From positions 496,001 through 560,000 of the forward strand of contig NC_014933.1 of assembly GCF_000186225.1 (NCBI RefSeq): DNA of 64,000 nt, read 5' to 3'. Shown here one piece after another: positions 1 through 9,478 of this stretch. Positions within the stretch are counted from its first letter, which is position 1. Every line of letters begins with the position of its first letter. The notes under the pieces are model-generated. The model saw only the letters and a list, made by a program, of their open reading frames with translations, was not told the DNA's origin and searched no databases. The position numbers were made by a program, and so were the translations under genes. Origin of the DNA: Bacteroides helcogenes P 36-108. GTDB taxonomy: Bacteria; Bacteroidota; Bacteroidia; Bacteroidales; Bacteroidaceae.

Positions 1-224
1 CTACCCATCGTGGAATGCAAGGCAGGCAATTGGCGATTGATGTTGGAAGGCTGCACCGTATCGGCATCCACAATTGTCATCCGTCCCACCCCGGCACGGC
101 ATATCATCTCGGCGGCATAAGCGCCTACCCCACCCAGTCCCACAACAAGTACGTGCGCCCGGTGCAGGCGTTCCATTTTCTCATCTCCCAGCAAGAGCCG
201 GGTTCTCTGTTTCCAATCTCCCAT
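1..224 (-). CDS. tcdA: tRNA threonylcarbamoyladenosine dehydratase (TcdA/CsdL), 5' part only
   Basis: Only the first 74 codons lie in the window; the gene continues off the left edge. The reading begins MGDWKQRTRLLLGDEKM and runs into a Rossmann motif VVGLGGVGAYAAE followed by an acidic strand end (IVDADTV) and SNINRQ, the ATP-binding start of the ThiF/MoeB/E1 superfamily. The version with LLLGDEKMERL just before the glycine motif is typical of TcdA, which cyclises t6A37 of ANN-decoding tRNAs in an ATP-dependent step in the cytoplasm. An in-frame stop lies 27 nt upstream of the chosen ATG, so the start is well bounded. It begins 30 nt after the antiporter stop and is probably cotranscribed with it. 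Other E1-like families (HesA, MoeB) cannot be fully excluded from the fragment. Confidence 0.85.
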   Translation of the reverse strand, partial: MGDWKQRTRLLLGDEKMERLHRAHVLVVGLGGVGAYAAEMICRAGVGRMTIVDADTVQPSNINRQLPALHSTMG

Positions 225-254
225 CTTCAAGTCACTAACCGTTAATTACTAAGT

Positions 255-2393
255 TCAGTTCTTCCCGAACCATTTATAGAACCACTTGCCCACCTTCTCG
301 TAATGTTGCGATTCATTGTTTCCGCGAGGATTGGAGAAAGACACCGCATCCTGAGGTTCACCAAGTTGATCGGGATACAAGACAATCAAACTGTTGTTTG
401 CAAAATACTTGCTGATCTGCCCCGGCAGCTTCTCAAAAGAGCTGTCATAAGAAATGGATCCCCGGCGCGCGCTGATTATCACCAGCAAATGATCATAATT
501 CACTTGCCCCGTCAGCAGCAACAAGTCTCCCCAATCATCCAGACGTGAAAAGTCTGTAAGGGTTTGTCCGTATTTCTTCTTCACCAGCGCCTGCAGGTGA
601 GCCGTGGTTTCTTCATTGGCAAAAAAGTGCAGGCGGCAACCCAAAGTCCCCCCCAAACGGCAGAAATGTTCCAGCCACTTCTGGAAGCCTGCCTCGTATT
701 CCGCCTTGGGAGGCACTGCGACGATTACCCGCCTTATCGTATTGATAGGCATCAGTAATTTGGTAACCATCACCTCCCGGTGCAAGCCTTTCAGCAGATT
801 CTCCGTAAGCATGCCGAAGAATGAATCCACGATATTGATCCTGCGGTGCAGGCCTATGATGACATCCGTAACCTCATACTCCTTGGCCGTATGGATAATG
901 CCGGAGGCGATGTTCATGTCGTAACGGGTAATCTGCCTTAACGGAACATCCGCCGAAGCCGTTATCATGGCAGCCATCTCCAAATGTCGCTTGCCCCTAA
1001 GCTCCGCAACTTCCGAACTGCCGTCGTCGTTGATGACATTCAGGGCCAGCAGATTATCCTTCTGCTTCGGATCACGTATCACCAAAGACAAGTTCATCAG
1101 ATCTTCAATCGTATCGGGATTGGCCACGGGAATCAGTATCCTCTCCCCTTCCGCAGAACGGTTCTCCTCCAGATGCGCCTCGTCCATGGCTATCTTACGT
1201 GCAGCGCGTTCGGTGATGAAAGAGCTCACGATGCAAGTCACAAGAATCAGCAGAACCGTACCGTTCAAAACATCATCATTCAACAGCCGTTCCCCGCCGG
1301 GCAGGATAATGTTATACCCCACCAATACGGCCGCCAGGGTCGCTGCAGCCTGTGCATTACTCAATCCATACATCAGCTCGCGCTCTACACCCCCCATCCC
1401 ATAAATCTTCTGAGTCAGCCAGCAGGCAATCCATTTTCCCGTCAGCGCCACGGCAATCATCACAGCCGCCACCTTCAAGGCATCGCCGCGACCGAAAATC
1501 ACGTGCAAGTCTATCAGCATTCCCACACCGATCAGGAAGTACGGAATGAAAAGCGCATTGCCCACAAACTCCAGATGATTCATCAGGGGGGAGACATGCG
1601 GAATAAGACGGTTCAGCACCAATCCGGCAAGGAAAGCACCCAGAATTCCTTCCATTCCCACAAATTCCATCAAACCGGCTCCCAGAAACACCATGGCAAG
1701 CACAAAGATAAACTGCATCACATTGTCATCATATCGCCGGAAAAACCAACGTCCTATACGCGGAAAGGAATATACGATCAAAACACCCAGGAATATGACT
1801 TTGACTACCAGCCAAATCCAGAACAAGCCATCGGACTCTCCTTTGAAGAGCCCTCCCACCACGGCCAATACCAGCAAGGTGAGTGTGTCCGTTACGGCCG
1901 TACCTCCCACAGCGATACTGACACTGCGATGCCTCGACACACCATAACGAATGACAATGGGATAAGCCACCAGCGTATGCGAAGCATACATACTGGCCAG
2001 CAATATGGAAGTCACCACGCCATACTTCAACAATGCCATGTTTGTGACCATGCCTATGCCTATCGGAACGATAAAAGCCAGCAGGCCCAGTACCAGCGCC
2101 TTCCCACGGTTTTGTTTGAAGTCCCCCATGTTCATCTCCAATCCGGCAAGGAACATGATGTAATACAGTCCCACCTTTCCAAAAAGCTCGAAACTGCTAT
2201 CGCGCACCAGGATATTGAATCCATGCTCCCCGATCACCAATCCTGCCAGTATCATGCCGATGATATGAGGAATACGGAGCTTGTTCAATAATATAGGGGC
2301 AAACAATATGATGAGCAATACAAGGAGAAATATCCAAGTAGGGTCGGTAACCGGAAGTTTCAGGCTGAAGTCAAACCAATCCATAGGCTGCAA
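255..2393 (-). CDS. Cation:proton antiporter (CPA2/KefB type) with C-terminal universal-stress-like domains
   Basis: 712 residues. The first ~400 residues hold a dozen or so hydrophobic segments with the Na+/H+ exchanger pattern (KLRIPHIIGMILAGLVIGEHG near the start, GGTAVTDTLTL and GLSNAQAAATLAAVLVG in the core), as in CPA2 monovalent cation/proton antiporters of the inner membrane. The soluble C-terminal ~300 residues look like two universal-stress-protein folds, one from about residue 417 (ERILIPVANPDT) and one from about 565 (IRRVIVAVPP), a common regulatory tail in Bacteroidetes antiporters. The start at 2393 gives MQPMDW; an internal Met three residues on is also possible. It diverges from asd and precedes tcdA. 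Likely role: pH or Na+/K+ homeostasis; ion specificity cannot be read from sequence. Confidence 0.85.
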   Translation of the reverse strand: MQPMDWFDFSLKLPVTDPTWIFLLVLLIILFAPILLNKLRIPHIIGMILAGLVIGEHGFNILVRDSSFELFGKVGLYYIMFLAGLEMNMGDFKQNRGKALVLGLLAFIVPIGIGMVTNMALLKYGVVTSILLASMYASHTLVAYPIVIRYGVSRHRSVSIAVGGTAVTDTLTLLVLAVVGGLFKGESDGLFWIWLVVKVIFLGVLIVYSFPRIGRWFFRRYDDNVMQFIFVLAMVFLGAGLMEFVGMEGILGAFLAGLVLNRLIPHVSPLMNHLEFVGNALFIPYFLIGVGMLIDLHVIFGRGDALKVAAVMIAVALTGKWIACWLTQKIYGMGGVERELMYGLSNAQAAATLAAVLVGYNIILPGGERLLNDDVLNGTVLLILVTCIVSSFITERAARKIAMDEAHLEENRSAEGERILIPVANPDTIEDLMNLSLVIRDPKQKDNLLALNVINDDGSSEVAELRGKRHLEMAAMITASADVPLRQITRYDMNIASGIIHTAKEYEVTDVIIGLHRRINIVDSFFGMLTENLLKGLHREVMVTKLLMPINTIRRVIVAVPPKAEYEAGFQKWLEHFCRLGGTLGCRLHFFANEETTAHLQALVKKKYGQTLTDFSRLDDWGDLLLLTGQVNYDHLLVIISARRGSISYDSSFEKLPGQISKYFANNSLIVLYPDQLGEPQDAVSFSNPRGNNESQHYEKVGKWFYKWFGKN

Positions 2394-2456
2394 ATTTTAG
2401 GTATTTGAGCGCAAAATAACGAAAAAGTTTTCACTTTATGCGGTGCTATACAGCAA

Positions 2457-2489
2457 TTTGTTATAAATTTGCAGGCAATTCTATCTTTA
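2457..2489 (+). promoter_or_regulatory. Bacteroides-type promoter of asd
   Basis: TTTG at 2457-2460, a 21-bp spacer, then TATCTTTA at 2482-2489, one mismatch from TAnnTTTG. Expected transcription start is near 2496. That makes the first ATG of the reading frame (2500) almost leaderless and favours the ATG at 2539. Confidence 0.6.
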
Positions 2490-2538
2490 CAGAGATAGTA
2501 TGTACCATTTTATAAACCCTATTAAAACAAAAAGAAAA

Positions 2539-3546
2539 ATGAAAGTAGCTATTGTTGGAGCAAGCGGAGCCGTGGGACAAGAATTCCTGCGAGTGCTCGA
2601 TGAAAGGAATTTCCCGTTGGATGAGTTAGTATTGTTCGGCTCTAAACGCAGTGCCGGTACTAAATATGCCTTCCGCGGTAAACAGATCGAGGTTAAACTC
2701 TTGCAACACAACGATGACTTTAAAGGGGTAGATGTCGCTTTCACTTCCGCAGGCGCAAGTACCTCTAAGGAGTTTGCCGAAACCATCACCAAACACGGAG
2801 CCGTGATGATTGACAACTCCAGCGCTTTCCGTATGGATGCCGACGTGCCCTTGGTTGTACCCGAAATGAATGCCGCCGACTCGAAAGACCGTCCGCGCGG
2901 CATCATCGCCAACCCCAACTGCACTACCATCCAGATGGTAGTGGCACTGAAAGCCATCGAACAGCTTTCTCACATAAAAACCGTACACGTGTCCACCTAT
3001 CAGGCAGCCAGCGGTGCGGGTGCGGCCGCCATGGACGAACTGTATGAACAATACCGCCAGGTATTGGCAGGCGAACCTGTAAAAGTAGAAAAGTTCGCTT
3101 ACCAACTGGCCTTCAATCTGATTCCCCAAGTTGACGTTTTCACCGAAAACGGATACACCAAGGAAGAGATGAAGATGTTCAATGAGACTCGTAAGATTAT
3201 GCACTCCGACATCAAGGTCAGTGCAACTTGCGTACGTGTTCCGGCATTGCGCTCACACTCCGAAAGCATCTGGGTAGAGACAGAGCGTCCCATTTCCGTA
3301 GAAGAAGCGCGTGAGGCATTTGCAAAGGGAGAAGGTCTTGTATTGATGGACAATCCGGCAGAAAAAGAATATCCGATGCCGCTGTTCCTTGCAGGCAAAG
3401 ACCCCGTTTATGTAGGCCGTATTCGTAAGGACCTCACTAACGATAATGGACTGACTTTCTGGATTGTAGGTGACCAAATCAAGAAGGGTGCTGCACTGAA
3501 TGCAGTGCAAATTGCAGAATATCTGGTGAAAGAGAAAGCACTGTAA
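2539..3546 (+). CDS. asd: Aspartate-semialdehyde dehydrogenase
   Basis: 335 residues from the chosen ATG, the usual length. NADPH-dependent reduction of aspartyl-4-phosphate to aspartate-4-semialdehyde, feeding lysine/diaminopimelate, threonine and methionine synthesis in the cytoplasm. The N-terminus [16 protein letters not shown] is the Rossmann dinucleotide-binding motif at the very start of the family; NPNCTTIQM carries the catalytic Cys; the region [15 protein letters not shown] and later [16 protein letters not shown] are also typical. The open frame extends 39 nt further upstream, but that extension ([13 protein letters not shown]) is unlike the family and sits almost on the predicted transcription start. 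The gene stands alone between divergent transcription units and ends at a strong terminator. Confidence 0.97.
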   Translation: MKVAIVGASGAVGQEFLRVLDERNFPLDELVLFGSKRSAGTKYAFRGKQIEVKLLQHNDDFKGVDVAFTSAGASTSKEFAETITKHGAVMIDNSSAFRMDADVPLVVPEMNAADSKDRPRGIIANPNCTTIQMVVALKAIEQLSHIKTVHVSTYQAASGAGAAAMDELYEQYRQVLAGEPVKVEKFAYQLAFNLIPQVDVFTENGYTKEEMKMFNETRKIMHSDIKVSATCVRVPALRSHSESIWVETERPISVEEAREAFAKGEGLVLMDNPAEKEYPMPLFLAGKDPVYVGRIRKDLTNDNGLTFWIVGDQIKKGAALNAVQIAEYLVKEKAL

Positions 3547-3578
3547 TAGAAGAGTAAAAACGTCATATTATAATTGGT

Positions 3579-3611
3579 GAAATGGTGTCTTGGGCTTCAA
3601 GACACCATTTC
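3579..3611 (+). terminator. Rho-independent terminator after asd
   Basis: Perfect 14-bp inverted repeat (GAAATGGTGTCTTG, 3579-3592, with its complement at 3598-3611) around a 5-nt loop, followed by T-rich sequence. It lies between asd and the oppositely transcribed susD-like gene, so it may serve both strands. Confidence 0.85.
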
Positions 3612-3723
3612 ATATTTTGAATCATAGTTTTTTAGTAAATTAAATGACTCAATATATATATTTAAACATGGTAAAAGCAGGTGTGCATCACGACAACACA
3701 CACCTTACTAATCAATACATTAA

Positions 3724-5619
3724 TTACCATCCTGGATTTTGCGTCAATTTATACTTATTACCGTTCTTATCTTTATAGGTCACAATCTGACTATTTGGAA
3801 TAGCACGCAAATAATAACGCTCTGAGTCTAACTCACCTTTCTTAAATATGCGAATATTCTTTTGATTCAAATACCAGATAAAGCCCTGAGAAGGATTGGC
3901 ATTTGTCGGATCTGCCGGATCAAATAGATGTACACCGCTTTGACCGGTCTTAATACCCGGGTAATCTGCTACCTTTATATATGCACCGAGGAAAGTCTTA
4001 TCAGGATTACCTGACTCATCCTCAGAATTCAGGTACTCATACTTAGCCCAACGGCGAAGATCTTCACCACGACGACCTTCCATAATTAATTCCATACGAC
4101 GTTCACGGCGAATTTCCCAAAGAATAGGATCAACATCCGTATCACGAGCCGGATCATTTATCGTCACACCTTTTACAGTCAGATTGCTTCCGCTTAAAGT
4201 CACAACAGGCATACTACGTTCAACTAACGGCTTTTCGCCCCATTTAGTTAATTTACGGCCGCGAAGTTTGTTAATCGACTTGTCCAAATCTGATTGCGCA
4301 AAAGCAGTACCACCCACTTTACTTATTTCGTAACGTGCTTCCACATAATTAAGGAGAACTTCCGCATAGCGAATAGTCGGAGCATCTGCAGGACTATAGA
4401 TATTTTTCGTATAAGGAGAACCTTCCGCATACCATTGTTCATTTAAGAATTTTTTTGGAGCATAACCAGTAGGTGATGCAGCCATGGGGCTAAGTCCTGA
4501 GTTGAAGATACGCAAGCTATCTACCAATGTCTGGTACAATCTCGGATCACGATTTTGGAATGTATTCTCTATACTTGGATTTTCAGCACCTTTATAGAGA
4601 GGAGACTGTCCAATAGGCAAACCGTCACTACAAAGGTAACTCTCAACTGCATTTTCAGTAACACTACCCAACTCATTCAGATTTTCAGCAGCGTTGTATG
4701 ACATCAATGCATTGCCTTGTACGCCGTAAGTATATTCACGATAGAAAATCACTTCCGGATTGCCCGCTAAGTCATCTGTAGAGAAAATGGCATTATAATC
4801 ATTTCCAACTCCAAATTTACTATTTCCCATCACAACTTCCGCTCCATCGATCGCACCTTGAAAGAATGCTTTCAAGTCAGCATCAGATACCTTTTGTGAC
4901 TCCGGTCCAACGGTAGTACCATGATATTTCAGCCAAGTAGCATGATACAACATATCACGTGACATATAAGCAGCTACTACATATTTGTTAACCTGACGCT
5001 TAGTATCGTCAACACGCACATTTGTCAATGCATATTGATAATCTTCCAGTATCTTTTGAGCAACAGTCAGGTACGAGTCACGATCCTTATAAAGTTCTTC
5101 TTCATCTTTAAACGGATCAAGCACTCTATCTATATAGGGCACTCCACCATAAAGCTTCGTCATTGTACTATAAGCCATGGCACGGAAATAACGCGCTATA
5201 CCTGTCCAATGATTCTTGGCTTCATCAGATATACTCATACCTTTAATTTTCTCGATCATGACATTAGCTTTATACACTACATCAAAGCCCGCACTCCAAG
5301 GATTTGTTTTTTCAGTTCCTTCTGCATTCGAGTCAGTAGTAGCTGACGTCGGGAAGTTACGATAACCACCTCCAAGGGTTAAAAAATCATCTGTGAAGTT
5401 ATCACCGGAAAAGTATCCACCAAAAATGGTATAGTCAGTTCCATAACCAGTATAATAGCTTGAATAGAAATCCTGCGCATACGTGCGCAAAGACGTTTCA
5501 TTTAACCAATATGTATCATTGGTTTGTTTGTTCTGCGGATCCCTGTCAAGAAAGTCCTCACAACCAGTAAAAGTTACCAGTAACAGGGCACAACTGATAT
5601 ATAATATGTTTTTCTTCAT
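3724..5619 (-). CDS. SusD/RagB-family outer-membrane lipoprotein (pair 1)
   Basis: 631 residues. Begins MKKNILYISCALLLVTFTGCEDFLDRDP: a lipoprotein signal with lipobox FTGC, then the EDFLDRDP start usual for SusD proteins. The C-terminus has the SusD helical pattern (RYAEVLLNYVEARYE, WEIRRERRMELIMEGRRGEDLRRW) and ends TQNPGW, a typical SusD end. SusD lipoproteins form the lid over a SusC barrel and bind the glycan at the cell surface. It follows the susC-like gene by 21 nt, so the two are an operon. No hydrolase or dedicated regulator is attached on this strand. Substrate unknown; the neighbouring peptidoglycan-salvage genes suggest a MurNAc/GlcNAc-containing ligand, which is inference. Confidence 0.95.
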   Translation of the reverse strand: MKKNILYISCALLLVTFTGCEDFLDRDPQNKQTNDTYWLNETSLRTYAQDFYSSYYTGYGTDYTIFGGYFSGDNFTDDFLTLGGGYRNFPTSATTDSNAEGTEKTNPWSAGFDVVYKANVMIEKIKGMSISDEAKNHWTGIARYFRAMAYSTMTKLYGGVPYIDRVLDPFKDEEELYKDRDSYLTVAQKILEDYQYALTNVRVDDTKRQVNKYVVAAYMSRDMLYHATWLKYHGTTVGPESQKVSDADLKAFFQGAIDGAEVVMGNSKFGVGNDYNAIFSTDDLAGNPEVIFYREYTYGVQGNALMSYNAAENLNELGSVTENAVESYLCSDGLPIGQSPLYKGAENPSIENTFQNRDPRLYQTLVDSLRIFNSGLSPMAASPTGYAPKKFLNEQWYAEGSPYTKNIYSPADAPTIRYAEVLLNYVEARYEISKVGGTAFAQSDLDKSINKLRGRKLTKWGEKPLVERSMPVVTLSGSNLTVKGVTINDPARDTDVDPILWEIRRERRMELIMEGRRGEDLRRWAKYEYLNSEDESGNPDKTFLGAYIKVADYPGIKTGQSGVHLFDPADPTNANPSQGFIWYLNQKNIRIFKKGELDSERYYLRAIPNSQIVTYKDKNGNKYKLTQNPGW

Positions 5620-5640
5620 AATCTGTATGTTATATAATGA

Positions 5641-8600
5641 TTATAAGCTGAGTTGTAAACCAAATGAAATTGATTTTTGATACGGATAGCTACGTCCGAA
5701 ATTACGTTGATCGGCAGAAGAACCGACATAGCGAACACCAATTTCCGGGTCAATATCCGGTTTGATACCACTAATAGTAAACAAATTTTCACCGGTAAAG
5801 TAGATGCGTAGATTTTGTATCTTCACTTTGCTAAGCAGGGTTTTCGGCAAAGAATACCCCACGGTCAATGTCTTGCAGCGCAAATATGCCATATTCAACA
5901 TATAACGGTCATTGATCTGATAGTTACCCGTAGTTGCTTGCCCGTAAGTCATGGGACGTGGATAGAATGCATTCTGGTTTTCGGGAGTCCAGTAATCTTC
6001 CGCACCTTCATAATAGGGCTCACCACTGGTGAAGCCCGGCAGAACCTGATTACCTGCAGCCCAAAGATTATTCTTCAATACGCCTTGGAAGAAAATATTA
6101 AAATCAAATCCTTTATAAGCGGCATCAAAATTAAATCCTACTTGATAGCGTGGCAAAGCATTGCCGATAACGCTCATGTCACCGGGATTGTCAGTAGCAG
6201 TTCCTTTGGTAATTTTGCCATCTGTCTTTCCATCTTTTCCAGGCAGATCTTTATAGAGCACATCACCCGGAGCAAAACGATAATTCTTTGGGAATACCTG
6301 AGTTTGGTCAGGGATATTACTCTTCAAAGTACCATCTGCATTGAAGTCTGCATCGGTAAGGAAACGGTCAAATTGAAGTCCCCAAATATCACCGAGTCTC
6401 ATACCTTCCTGATAGTAAGTAGTACTCCACCAGCCAGTACCATCGCCACCATAAGCAGGCATACGAGTGTTATTTGTCCACTTGGTAACTTTAGTCGTGT
6501 AGTCTGAAACAGAAGCTCCAATACCGATTGTAAGACCATTTTTAAAACTATGACGATAATCAACTGCTAATTCCCATCCCGGAGTTTCAATAGCTCCCAT
6601 ATTTTGATAGGGGGCGGTAGCTCCTAATGTCCAAGGAACATTTGCAGTGGTAAGAATATCAGTTGTCTTACGATTATACCAGTCAAAAGTCACCCCCAAA
6701 GCATCATCGAAGAGACGTGCATCAAAACCGAAGTCAAGAGTAGAAACCTTCTCCCAATGTAATTCCGAAGATACAATTGTCGGCATTCCGGTAGACTGAA
6801 CTTTCTGTCCATCAATAATCCAACTATCCTGGGCAGTAGAAAGTGTAGAAACAAAACGGTCTGTACCAACATCCTGGTTACCGATAGTTCCCCATGATCC
6901 TCTCAATTTCAATGTGCTAAGATAAGGTTTCAATGATTGCATGAAAGCCTCTTCAGAAATACGGTAACCAACTGACATTGATGGAAAGAAAGCAAAACGT
7001 TGTCCTGAGGGGAAACGTGACGAACCGTCGTAACGACCATTCAATTCTAACATATAACGGTCTTTATATGAATAGTTAATACGACCGAAGAAACCAGCTA
7101 CAGCCCACCACGTATGATCACTACTTGTAGTCTGGTCACCGGTAGCCATATTTAGTTCCGGCTTTTCTGTAGACAGCAAGCGCATGCGTTTTCCCCAGAA
7201 GTATTTGTATTCGCTCTTTTCAATATTCGAACCAGCCATTACCTTAAAGTCATGATCCTTGATACGCTTACCATAGGTTGCTACAAAGTTACCAGTCAGA
7301 GTTTCAGTACGTCCATTTATCATTTGTACAAAATCATGGGAAGCAGCTACATAATTAGAATACGAGTTCTTAAAAGCCTCCAATGAGTTATAGGCGGTAA
7401 ATACATTATATCCAGCTACCAAACCAGGTGTGCCATACTTATGTTCACGTGTCTCCACTGAACTATATATACCATCAATATCGATTGTCAACCCTTCGAT
7501 AGGTTTAATTGTAGCTCCACCACTTAAACGCACATATTCACGTTCTTTGGTTTGCATTGGAGCTGATTTCAATTCGGTCAATGCACTACGGAATTCCTTT
7601 CCATCAAGAGTTCCGTACGGATAGACCGGCTGCCAGCGGTAGAGGTAGTACATGGCATCATATAAATCGGAATTGTAATTGTAAGGTTTATCGTAGTCTG
7701 CACGAGTGTACATCACTGCTGCACGAACAGAAATATATTTATTCAAATCAGAATTCAGAGAAATATTTCCATTGTAACGTGTATACTCATCGGAGTTAAT
7801 TTTAGTCAAACCTTCTTGATGAATATAGCCCAAAGAAATGTTATAGTTGGTTTTTCCGTTACCACCATTTAATGAAACATTATGACTTTGTTGCGGCATC
7901 CAATTCTTAATGTACATATCGTACCAGTCCCATGTACGGTACATGTGCATACCTGTTCCGTCCCAATCAAAGTCACGACCTTCTACTATTTCAGAACCAA
8001 ATTGGTTACCAAAACCATACTTATCCCAATACTCTTTCATCTTGGCAACACCCGCTTCATCTATAACGAGATTACCAATCACACTATAACTATTAGCAGG
8101 AGTTACACCATTCTGCACACCTTTCAGGTTAATGTCGGCTTGTTGCCATCCAGGCAATTGTTTCGGAGTCACGGTCGGTGTACGCCAAGCAAAGTTATTG
8201 GTGTACTTCACAGAAAGACGTTCATGCTTTTGTTTGGACTTGGTAGTAATAAGTACTACACCAAAAGCTCCACGCGCACCATAAATAGAAGCAGAAGAAG
8301 CATCTTTCAATACTGAGATACTTTCAATATCATCAGGATTTACCAATGAAATATCGGTGATTTCTACGTTATCAACCAAAATAAGTGGGTTGGCACTACC
8401 ATTTGGCGAACCAACACTACCACGAATTTTAATGGTAGGAGCACCACCTATTTCTCCTGAATTTGTAGTTACCGTTAATCCCGGAACAGCACCTTGTAAA
8501 GCGCGACCAATATCAGTAATGGGACGACTATCAATGGTTTTATTAACATCTACTGAAGCAACCGCACCCGTTAAGTTCACTTTCTTCTGTGAACCATAAC

Positions 8601-8997
8601 CAACAACCACAACTTCGTCCAAAAGTTCCGCATCTTCTTTCAAGATTACTCTCATATTGGGAGCAGCTTTCACATCTTGAGTTTGGTAGCCCACAAAAGA
8701 GACCTGTATCATGGCTCCGGGCTTCACTTTCATTTTAAATTTACCATCCAGATCTGTGATACCACCATTAGTCGTACCCCTTTCAATGACATTGGCGCCG
8801 ATTATAGGTTCACCCTTTGAATCTACCACCGTGACAGTCACAGAAATAGATTGCATCTGCTCTAATACTCCATGAGTATCGGCAAATGCCGTTTGAGTAG
8901 CCATCATATTGCCACTGCCTAAAAACAGCGCACTGATAGCCACTGCCGTGAGGAGTTTACTATGCGCTGATCCTCGTTTTTTGTGATCTTCATTCAT
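5641..8997 (-). CDS. SusC/RagA-family TonB-dependent outer-membrane transporter (pair 1)
   Basis: 1118 residues. Signal peptide to about residue 39 (cleavage after QTAFA), then a carboxypeptidase-regulatory-like domain at about 50-125 (VVDSKGEPIIGANVIERGTT), the SusC-type TonB-box region DEVVVVGYG, a plug domain (GAVASVDVNKT to GARGAFGVVLITTKS) and a 22-strand-type barrel ending in an aromatic-rich C-terminus (SISFGLQLSL). Imports the ligand captured by SusD using TonB energy. Its first 65 coding bases and 16 bases upstream are identical to those of the rightward susC-like gene at 10748. It carries a long leader (8998 to about 9300) with a conserved palindromic element. Substrate not identifiable from sequence. 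Confidence 0.95.
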   Translation of the reverse strand: MNEDHKKRGSAHSKLLTAVAISALFLGSGNMMATQTAFADTHGVLEQMQSISVTVTVVDSKGEPIIGANVIERGTTNGGITDLDGKFKMKVKPGAMIQVSFVGYQTQDVKAAPNMRVILKEDAELLDEVVVVGYGSQKKVNLTGAVASVDVNKTIDSRPITDIGRALQGAVPGLTVTTNSGEIGGAPTIKIRGSVGSPNGSANPLILVDNVEITDISLVNPDDIESISVLKDASSASIYGARGAFGVVLITTKSKQKHERLSVKYTNNFAWRTPTVTPKQLPGWQQADINLKGVQNGVTPANSYSVIGNLVIDEAGVAKMKEYWDKYGFGNQFGSEIVEGRDFDWDGTGMHMYRTWDWYDMYIKNWMPQQSHNVSLNGGNGKTNYNISLGYIHQEGLTKINSDEYTRYNGNISLNSDLNKYISVRAAVMYTRADYDKPYNYNSDLYDAMYYLYRWQPVYPYGTLDGKEFRSALTELKSAPMQTKEREYVRLSGGATIKPIEGLTIDIDGIYSSVETREHKYGTPGLVAGYNVFTAYNSLEAFKNSYSNYVAASHDFVQMINGRTETLTGNFVATYGKRIKDHDFKVMAGSNIEKSEYKYFWGKRMRLLSTEKPELNMATGDQTTSSDHTWWAVAGFFGRINYSYKDRYMLELNGRYDGSSRFPSGQRFAFFPSMSVGYRISEEAFMQSLKPYLSTLKLRGSWGTIGNQDVGTDRFVSTLSTAQDSWIIDGQKVQSTGMPTIVSSELHWEKVSTLDFGFDARLFDDALGVTFDWYNRKTTDILTTANVPWTLGATAPYQNMGAIETPGWELAVDYRHSFKNGLTIGIGASVSDYTTKVTKWTNNTRMPAYGGDGTGWWSTTYYQEGMRLGDIWGLQFDRFLTDADFNADGTLKSNIPDQTQVFPKNYRFAPGDVLYKDLPGKDGKTDGKITKGTATDNPGDMSVIGNALPRYQVGFNFDAAYKGFDFNIFFQGVLKNNLWAAGNQVLPGFTSGEPYYEGAEDYWTPENQNAFYPRPMTYGQATTGNYQINDRYMLNMAYLRCKTLTVGYSLPKTLLSKVKIQNLRIYFTGENLFTISGIKPDIDPEIGVRYVGSSADQRNFGRSYPYQKSISFGLQLSL

Positions 8998-9103
8998 AAG
9001 TAATTGATGATTTTGTTGTTAAAAAAATAGTTTTTCAAAATTAGGGTAAGAAGGGAAAACGAATTGGAATAGCTGAAGCTACTCCGAACAACTTTTAAGT
9101 TCT

Positions 9104-9185
9104 CATAGGCATATTTTCTATTTAAAGGTTTACGATTTATATATTATATCTCTTTTTCTTTACTGCCAAGTTCTCGTGGAACTTG
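9104..9185 (-). promoter_or_regulatory. Conserved leader element of susC pair 1 (palindrome plus purine-rich tract)
   Basis: Read on the minus strand this has a 7-bp inverted repeat CAAGTTC-CACGA-GAACTTG (9167-9185), then CAGTAAAGAAAAAGAGA, an ATAATATA stretch, AACCTTTAAATA and finally ATGCCTATG (9104-9112). The same blocks in the same order stand upstream of susC pair 2 (10558-10641). It could be a leader hairpin, or the palindrome could be an operator: TTG of its right arm followed 20 bp later by TAATATAT resembles a promoter. The rest of 8998-9478 is AT-rich and shows no gene. Confidence 0.6.
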
Positions 9186-9303
9186 ATAGATCATCGATTG
9201 ATGAAATAATGATTCCTATCTTTCGATATTGCTTCAGAGTTCTAACCTACTGTGAATATAGATAGAAAAGAGCATACTCCCTTCAAAAGTAAATTATGAA
9301 GAA

Positions 9304-9335
9304 CAAGGATAGATCAATTTCGCATGGAGATGAAA
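9304..9335 (-). promoter_or_regulatory. Possible promoter of susC/susD pair 1
   Basis: On the minus strand TTTC (9332-9335), a 20-bp spacer and TATCCTTG (9304-9311), one mismatch from TAnnTTTG. Transcription from here would place the conserved palindrome about 115 nt into the leader, similar to the distance in pair 2. Weak match. Confidence 0.35.
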
Positions 9336-9423
9336 CAAGAATTGATAGAATATGGGTATTGCAAATACATGGAAGCTTTTAGTAGAATATTGCAAATGGA
9401 AATGTTTTTTTTACTAATAGCCA

Positions 9424-9453
9424 TTGGGAAGATTAAAAAATGCTATATATTTG
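9424..9453 (+). promoter_or_regulatory. Promoter of the BadF-type kinase gene
   Basis: TTG at 9424-9426, 19-bp spacer, perfect TAnnTTTG box (TATATTTG, 9446-9453). Start of transcription would be about 20 nt before the ATG at 9479. Confidence 0.55.
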
Positions 9454-9478
9454 TATTCAATTCTAAAACTAACTACCT

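Noticed and set aside
984..2291. 435-residue rightward open frame
   Set aside because: Lies antisense within the antiporter gene; His/Gln-rich composition and no family resemblance.
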